From: Oceanicola sp. | Lineage (GTDB): Bacteria; Pseudomonadota; Alphaproteobacteria; Rhodobacterales; Rhodobacteraceae | DNA length: 44,526 nt | Direction: 5' to 3' | Assembly: GCA_022447275.1 (NCBI GenBank) | Contig: JAKVBK010000025.1 | Span: 1-44,526, forward strand | Shown here: in pieces, positions 40,274 through 44,526 of the stretch | Layout: each line of letters starts with the position of its first letter | Numbering within the stretch: the stretch's first letter is position 1 | Program-made: the position numbers and the translations under genes | The notes under the pieces: model-generated | Seen by the model: the letters and a program-made list of their open reading frames with translations, nothing else | Told to the model about the DNA's origin: nothing | The model's database searches: none

Positions 40274-43258
40274 TCAGCCGCGGGGCATCCGCAGGGTGAT
40301 GTTGCGCCCGCCCTTTGTATAGCGCAGCTCGCCATCCCCAATGGCGGCCACGCGGCCCCCATCGAGCCGGTCTCCGATCTTGAGATTGAGCACGCGCCCG
40401 GATGGCATGCGCACAAGCGCGCGCCGGTCATTGGGGGTGCCAAACACACCGAGCAGGTTGACACGGCCAAGGCGGATCCCGTTTTCAACGGTCGCCTGTC
40501 GGGCAACAGAGACTGGCGTTGGATTATCTGGCTGCAGGCGCTGGGCGCGTTGCAGCGCCGGGCCAGAGCGGCCTTCGTCCTGCCCGTCATCCTGATCGGC
40601 ATTGCGCGAGGGCCGTGGCAGACCCGCGGGGCGGGCACGCGGGATGAGCGAGGCCTTGACGGCGAGTGGGCTGGCTCCGGCGCGTCCGGCTGCAGCGGCC
40701 TCTGCGCGGGCTTTGACGGCAAGATCTTCCTCCTCGCGGCGCGCTTCTTCCGCACGTTCGGCCAGCAGCGCGGCTGCGCGCTCCTCTACCGCGTCGGGCC
40801 GCACCAGCGGGCGCAGGCTGGCGAGCTCCTCAAGAGTGCGTCCGCCCAGACGGGTCCGCTGCGCGGTCTCTGACAGGGTGTCAGGCCGGGCCAGGGGCCG
40901 GAACCCGGCCAAACGCTCCTGCGTGCCAGGGGGGCTACTGGGGGCGGTTTCTTCCGCAGCGCCGGGGCGTCTTGGAGGCTCGATGGTGGGGCGTCCCGCG
41001 ATCACCAGGATGCCATCGGGATTGCGGGTGCCGTCAGGCGTTGGGGTCACCAGACCGTCCGCCCCGAGCAGAATGTCGCTGCCCGGCGGAAGGGGCGGAG
41101 ACTGGCGCTGCAGCGCGTCGTCCCGGAGGAACCTGCGGTTGCGCGGCAGATCCACCGCATCGCTGCCCCGGATCACAGGATCGATCGAGGTGAGATAAAG
41201 CTGGTTGAGGCCGGTTTCGTCCGAGGGTTCCGGGCGGGGCGGTGCCGCTTGCCAGATGCCTGTGGCTGCATATTGGGCCGCAGTTTCCTCCGGTGACATG
41301 AGAACCACTTCGGGCTCTTCATCGTCGAGGAGGTCTGTAAAGTCGGGGTCGTCGAAGGGCAGCTCTGCGGTTGGCGCAGATGTGCCCGGTGATGGTTGCG
41401 CCGTGGGCGCGGGCAACCTGGCGAGGCGTTGGTCGGCCACGCCCGTTTCTGGTGCACGTGGCAGATCCGGTGTGACTGCCGGGCCCGGGCCCGTGGCAGG
41501 CAGTTGAATGGCGGTGGCTTCGGCGGCGCCGTCGGGGCGCTCCCTGCCTGGCAAAACGGGCAGAAGGCTGGGGGGGGCATCTCCGTCCACCGTGGCCGTC
41601 GGGCCCGCGTCTGTTTCGGGCAGGGATGGGGCCGGGATGGGCGCTGCCACACGATCGGGTGTGGCGATCGCCAGTTCTGTTGGGGATTGCGGTGCATCTC
41701 CGCGCCACCAAGCTTCGATCTCGGCGCGATAGGCGAAATTCGCCCAGATGCCGAGGACCATGAGCAGCAAGATCAGGCTGCCGACAGCGATGAGCCCGGC
41801 GCGGCCCGGGGGCGATCCCGCTTGGGCAAGACGCTGTTCCTTGCGGGCTCCGAATGTTGTCAGTGCCTCTTCTTCTTCGGCACGGGGGTCCGGCTTGGGC
41901 GCAGGGGCTGCGGTCAGCGAACTGGCCGTTGTGGCGAGGAAACCGCTGAGGCCCGCTTCTTTCGGTGCCGTATCCGGGCGGGCGGCCACAAGTGCGGGCG
42001 CTTTGGGCTCTTCCAGCGTGGGGGGAAGCGGCGTTTTCTCGATGGATGGCGGGGTCGCCGGTGGTTGCCCCTCGGCGGTGACATCGGTGTCAGGCTCAGG
42101 TGTGGCTGGGGCCTTGCTGCGGATCGATGCAAAACCCAGAAGGGGCTTTGCGGCTTTGGGCTTTGCAGGGGGCGCTTTGGCTGCTTTGGCCTTTGGTGCC
42201 TTGCGCTTTGCAGGCGGCTTTGCAGCTTTTGAACCTGCCTTTGGCTTCTTCGCAGACGGCGCAGGTGCGTTCGACACAGGTGCCGGCGTGTCAGCCTGTG
42301 CCGCGGGCGTTTCAGTGGAAGACGCGGCGGAGGTGGCTGCCCGGCGTCGGCTTGAAAATGTCAGCGGGGAGGGGCTGTCAGCCGCGGGCGGAGCGCTGTC
42401 TTGGGGGGGCTGGACGTCTGCTTCGGCTGCCTTTTCAGGCGTAGGTGCCGTTGGGCTTTCATCCGTCGCAATGGGGCTGTCCTGTGGCGCGTCTGCCGTA
42501 TCGGGCTGGGCGCTGGGCGCGGGCGGCGCACCTGGTTCTGGGTTCGGGGCGGTTTCGGCGGTTTCTGAAGCGTTGGCTTTTGCATCGCTGTCAGGTTGCC
42601 CAGAGGCGGGGGTGTCTGACGATGCAGGCTCCGGTTCAGCCGCCTGCGGTGTCGGGTCTGGCTGCGCTTCAGCGGCAAGCTCTGCCAGCAGCGATGCCAA
42701 GGCAGCGGCTGTTACCTTGCCCACGATTTCAATTGCGGGAATGTCTGGCCGGGTGGTGGCCTCTGGCCGCGTGCTGCGGGCATGTGCTGTTGCGCCAAAC
42801 CAGGGAGCCTGTCCAAACCGATCAGGCTGAGGGCGTGCGGTATGGCCAATCGGGTTTAGGCCGTGTTCCGTGGTAAAGGCTTCGGCCTCTTGCAGTGTTT
42901 CGCGGGCAACAACGGCGATCCGCAGCCGGTCATCCTCGGTGTGCCAATCATAGACAAGCTCTGCCACGGGATAGGGCGTCGCGCCTTGCAGAGCGGTTTC
43001 TATGCGCGCTTTATCCGCCACCTCATCGAGGCCGCTGGCGGAGGCGGAGGTATACAGGATTTGGCTGTCGGGCAGGATGAGCAGGGTCTCGAAGGCGTCT
43101 CCGCCCACTTGCACAGCTGTGCTGCGCAGGCTCGCGAGGTCTGTCGCAAGATCGGCGCTGTCAAAGTGGGCTGCGCAAATCTCTACCCAGCCTGCTCCGG
43201 TATCGTGGAGCAGACGCACCGCATCTTGACTGAGATCGAGGGCGAGATTGGTCGCCAT
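40274..43258 (-). CDS. Large single-pass membrane protein with PilM/GspL-like and PilP/GspC-like ends
   Basis: 994 residues from the ATG at 43258 (ribosome site weak; ATG at 43288 is an alternative). Residues about 1-145 resemble the actin-like cytoplasmic domain of PilM/GspL: LALDLSQDAVRLLH at the start, TLLILPDSQILYTS, ATPYPVAELVYDWHTED and VVARETLQEAEAFTTEHGL. A linker at about 190-480 is rich in Ala, Pro and Lys (KKPKAGSKAAKPPAKRK). One membrane helix is at about 488-507. A Pro-rich periplasmic stretch follows to about 920. The C-terminal 75 residues look like a PilP/GspC HR domain (VNLLGVFGTPNDRRALVRMPSG, then KIGDRLDGGRVAAIGDGEL). Relatives are often misnamed translation initiation factor 2 because of the low-complexity linker. 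Function unknown. Confidence 0.75.
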   Translation of the reverse strand: MATNLALDLSQDAVRLLHDTGAGWVEICAAHFDSADLATDLASLRSTAVQVGGDAFETLLILPDSQILYTSASASGLDEVADKARIETALQGATPYPVAELVYDWHTEDDRLRIAVVARETLQEAEAFTTEHGLNPIGHTARPQPDRFGQAPWFGATAHARSTRPEATTRPDIPAIEIVGKVTAAALASLLAELAAEAQPDPTPQAAEPEPASSDTPASGQPDSDAKANASETAETAPNPEPGAPPAPSAQPDTADAPQDSPIATDESPTAPTPEKAAEADVQPPQDSAPPAADSPSPLTFSSRRRAATSAASSTETPAAQADTPAPVSNAPAPSAKKPKAGSKAAKPPAKRKAPKAKAAKAPPAKPKAAKPLLGFASIRSKAPATPEPDTDVTAEGQPPATPPSIEKTPLPPTLEEPKAPALVAARPDTAPKEAGLSGFLATTASSLTAAPAPKPDPRAEEEEALTTFGARKEQRLAQAGSPPGRAGLIAVGSLILLLMVLGIWANFAYRAEIEAWWRGDAPQSPTELAIATPDRVAAPIPAPSLPETDAGPTATVDGDAPPSLLPVLPGRERPDGAAEATAIQLPATGPGPAVTPDLPRAPETGVADQRLARLPAPTAQPSPGTSAPTAELPFDDPDFTDLLDDEEPEVVLMSPEETAAQYAATGIWQAAPPRPEPSDETGLNQLYLTSIDPVIRGSDAVDLPRNRRFLRDDALQRQSPPLPPGSDILLGADGLVTPTPDGTRNPDGILVIAGRPTIEPPRRPGAAEETAPSSPPGTQERLAGFRPLARPDTLSETAQRTRLGGRTLEELASLRPLVRPDAVEERAAALLAERAEEARREEEDLAVKARAEAAAAGRAGASPLAVKASLIPRARPAGLPRPSRNADQDDGQDEGRSGPALQRAQRLQPDNPTPVSVARQATVENGIRLGRVNLLGVFGTPNDRRALVRMPSGRVLNLKIGDRLDGGRVAAIGDGELRYTKGGRNITLRMPRG

Positions 43259-43457
43259 ATACGCACCCGAATGCCTATTTCTCTCCATCGCCGGAAACCC
43301 GGCTGGGCTGGCGCCTGCCCGTCGGCAAGCGGAGCGCTCCCAGCGTTCCCCAACGCGCGCCATCCAGCCAACCCGCCTACTATAGCAGTTGGCGGCTCTT
43401 GAAAACAGCACCTTTGCCCAGACATATGAAAGGCAACCCTTAAACGGAGGAAAAGAA

Positions 43458-44180
43458 ATGAAACGCCGTAGCATGATTGGGTGGGCGGGCGTCTGCCTGC
43501 TTTTGGCCATCGCGGTTCCGGTTGGGGCCTCCGCCGAGCAGAGCGGTCGCCTACAGGTGAGCGGAGAGGGGCTGGTGACCGCTGTGCCCGACAGCGCAGA
43601 ATTGCGCCTTTCCGTGCTCTCGACTGGGCCACGTGCAAAGCCTGCGATGGACGAGCTGGCAAGGAAACTGGCGGATGTGCTGGAGGCGCTGAAAGCTTCA
43701 GGGATTGCTGAGCGCGATCTTCAGACCACTTCGCTGCGGCTCGATCCGGTCTTTGCCCCTTACAATGACAGGGAGCCGGGGCAAGCCCCCAAGATCGACG
43801 GCTATCGAGCCAGTACGGGCCTCACCATCCGGGTTTCGGAGATTGGCAATCTGGGGGATGTGGCAGACAGTGCTCTGTCGGCAGGCGCAAACCGGTTTGA
43901 GGGCGTCAGCTTTACCTTGTCGGATTCAACCCAGCAGATGAGCCTTGCGCGCACCCTGGCTGTGGAAGACGCCATGCGCAAAGCCACAACCTATGCCGAG
44001 GCGGCAGGCGTGGCATTGGGCGATATCCGGGAGATTGCAGAAGCCGGTGCCCGCACCAGCCCGCCCATGATGGCCATGGCGGATATGCGCTCGGAATCTA
44101 CGCTTCAAATGGCCCCGGGCGAATTGGAATTCCGCGCGACGGTCAACATGGTGTTTGACATCAGCCCGACCAATCCCTGA
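43458..44180 (+). CDS. SIMPL (DUF541) domain periplasmic protein
   Basis: 240 residues from the ATG at 43458, after a GGAGG site. A Sec signal (about residues 5-26, ending GASAEQ) sends it to the periplasm. The SIMPL/DUF541 domain covers the rest: LQVSGEGLVTAVPDSAELRLSV, then TTSLRLDPVFAPYND and GYRASTGLTIRV, and ALAVEDAMRKATTYAEAAGV-like helix. The E. coli relative YggE lowers oxidative stress; the molecular role is unknown. It is divergent from the large membrane protein with 199 bases between starts. A strong terminator lies 51 bases after its stop. Confidence 0.92.
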   Translation: MKRRSMIGWAGVCLLLAIAVPVGASAEQSGRLQVSGEGLVTAVPDSAELRLSVLSTGPRAKPAMDELARKLADVLEALKASGIAERDLQTTSLRLDPVFAPYNDREPGQAPKIDGYRASTGLTIRVSEIGNLGDVADSALSAGANRFEGVSFTLSDSTQQMSLARTLAVEDAMRKATTYAEAAGVALGDIREIAEAGARTSPPMMAMADMRSESTLQMAPGELEFRATVNMVFDISPTNP

Positions 44181-44231
44181 TCTGGCGGCGGTGCCGCTCG
44201 CGCGTCTTTGCGCAGCACCGATGAACGAAGA

Positions 44232-44260
44232 AAACGCCGCCCCATTGGGCGGCGTTTGTT
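44232..44260 (+). terminator. Rho-independent terminator of SIMPL gene
   Basis: AAACGCCGCCC (44232-44242) pairs perfectly with GGGCGGCGTTT (44247-44257) over CATT; GTT follows. Confidence 0.88.
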
Positions 44261-44330
44261 GTGTCTCTGGCGACAAAAGCCCGCCCCCGCTAGGGGCGGC
44301 GCATTCAGGTTCTCGGGACATACATCACAC

Positions 44331-44364
44331 ACCTACCGCGGACTTTCCGCGGTAGGTTTCTGTT
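44331..44364 (+). terminator. Second strong hairpin, terminator-like
   Basis: ACCTACCGCGGA (44331-44342) pairs perfectly with TCCGCGGTAGGT (44346-44357) over CTT; TTCTGTTTT follows. Only plus-strand reading gives a T-run. It lies 74 bases after the previous terminator, so it may end a separate short RNA. Confidence 0.75.
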
Positions 44365-44526
44365 TTATGTGACAAAGCGTCGAGGCGATATGGACTGATT
44401 TTAGGGAAGATTCTCCCTGAAGGGTGCTCCGCGTCAGGTGCGCTTCTTCTACGGTTTTGGCCAGTATCGTCAGTGTTTATGCCGCAAGCCCATCAAACCA
44501 CGCCGATATCGCGAACGATGATTAGC
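44365..44526. other. Right end of window, no gene seen
   Basis: No open frame of note and no recognisable RNA. An imperfect repeat AGGGA/TCCCT lies at 44403-44418. A gene may begin beyond the edge. Confidence 0.5.

Noticed and set aside
41748-42830. Long plus-strand frame rich in Gly and Ala opposite the large membrane protein
   Set aside because: Composition mirrors the Ala/Pro-rich linker on the other strand, and the product lacks domain features.

Overview
The window is a gene-dense, high-GC stretch of an alphaproteobacterial chromosome, most likely a member of the Rhodobacteraceae (Roseobacter-type). The clues are a GTTC-N7-GTTC SOS box in front of mmcB, a tRNA-His with A73 and no G-1, small proteins typical of this family (the 63-residue protein at 15312-15503 and the membrane protein next to rluD), an fdxA-type ferredoxin, CarD, and the ribE-ribBA-ribH-nusB order. 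There are no rRNA genes, CRISPR arrays, insertion sequences or phage genes.

Layout. (1) 1-12592 looks like a carbon-uptake and acetate-response block. It holds a truncated acetyl-CoA synthetase, a complete five-gene LivKHMGF-type ABC importer on the minus strand, and, divergently, an XRE/ScfR-like regulator followed by a receiver-only response regulator, a two-helix membrane protein and an 887-residue kinase whose sensor is a sodium/solute symporter. (2) 12711-19856 is mixed housekeeping: an orphan FliM/FliN-like protein, a DUF442-type phosphatase/sulfurtransferase, SOS-controlled mmcB, tRNA-His, rluD, rpoH with a sigma-32-like promoter, and a Gfo/Idh/MocA oxidoreductase. (3) 20014-24749 holds capsule genes (kpsC, an OPX exporter, kpsS). 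(4) 24987-27888 is the riboflavin operon ending in nusB. (5) 27985-30881 is a DNA ligase with its partner exonuclease. (6) 30944-38412 carries an HpcH/HpaI aldolase, a lipase-like hydrolase, an SCP2 protein, a TPR protein, a Suv3-like RNA helicase, an S4 protein, ferredoxin and CarD. (7) 38555-44180 has an Lrp-type regulator divergent from 4-hydroxyphenylpyruvate dioxygenase, a 994-residue protein that resembles fused secretion/pilus platform subunits, and a SIMPL-domain protein.

Two candidates for undescribed biology stand out. First, the regulator at 7642-8955 contains a segment that lines up with the histidine-kinase dimerisation/phosphoacceptor helix. With the adjacent receiver-only protein and symporter-kinase it could form a phosphorelay that ends directly on a DNA-binding protein, possibly tuning acs and the importer. 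Second, the protein at 40274-43258 looks like a PilM/GspL-like cytoplasmic domain joined through one membrane helix to a PilP/GspC-like periplasmic domain, with no other pilus or type II secretion genes nearby. Both are inferences from reading the sequence and need structure prediction and experiments.
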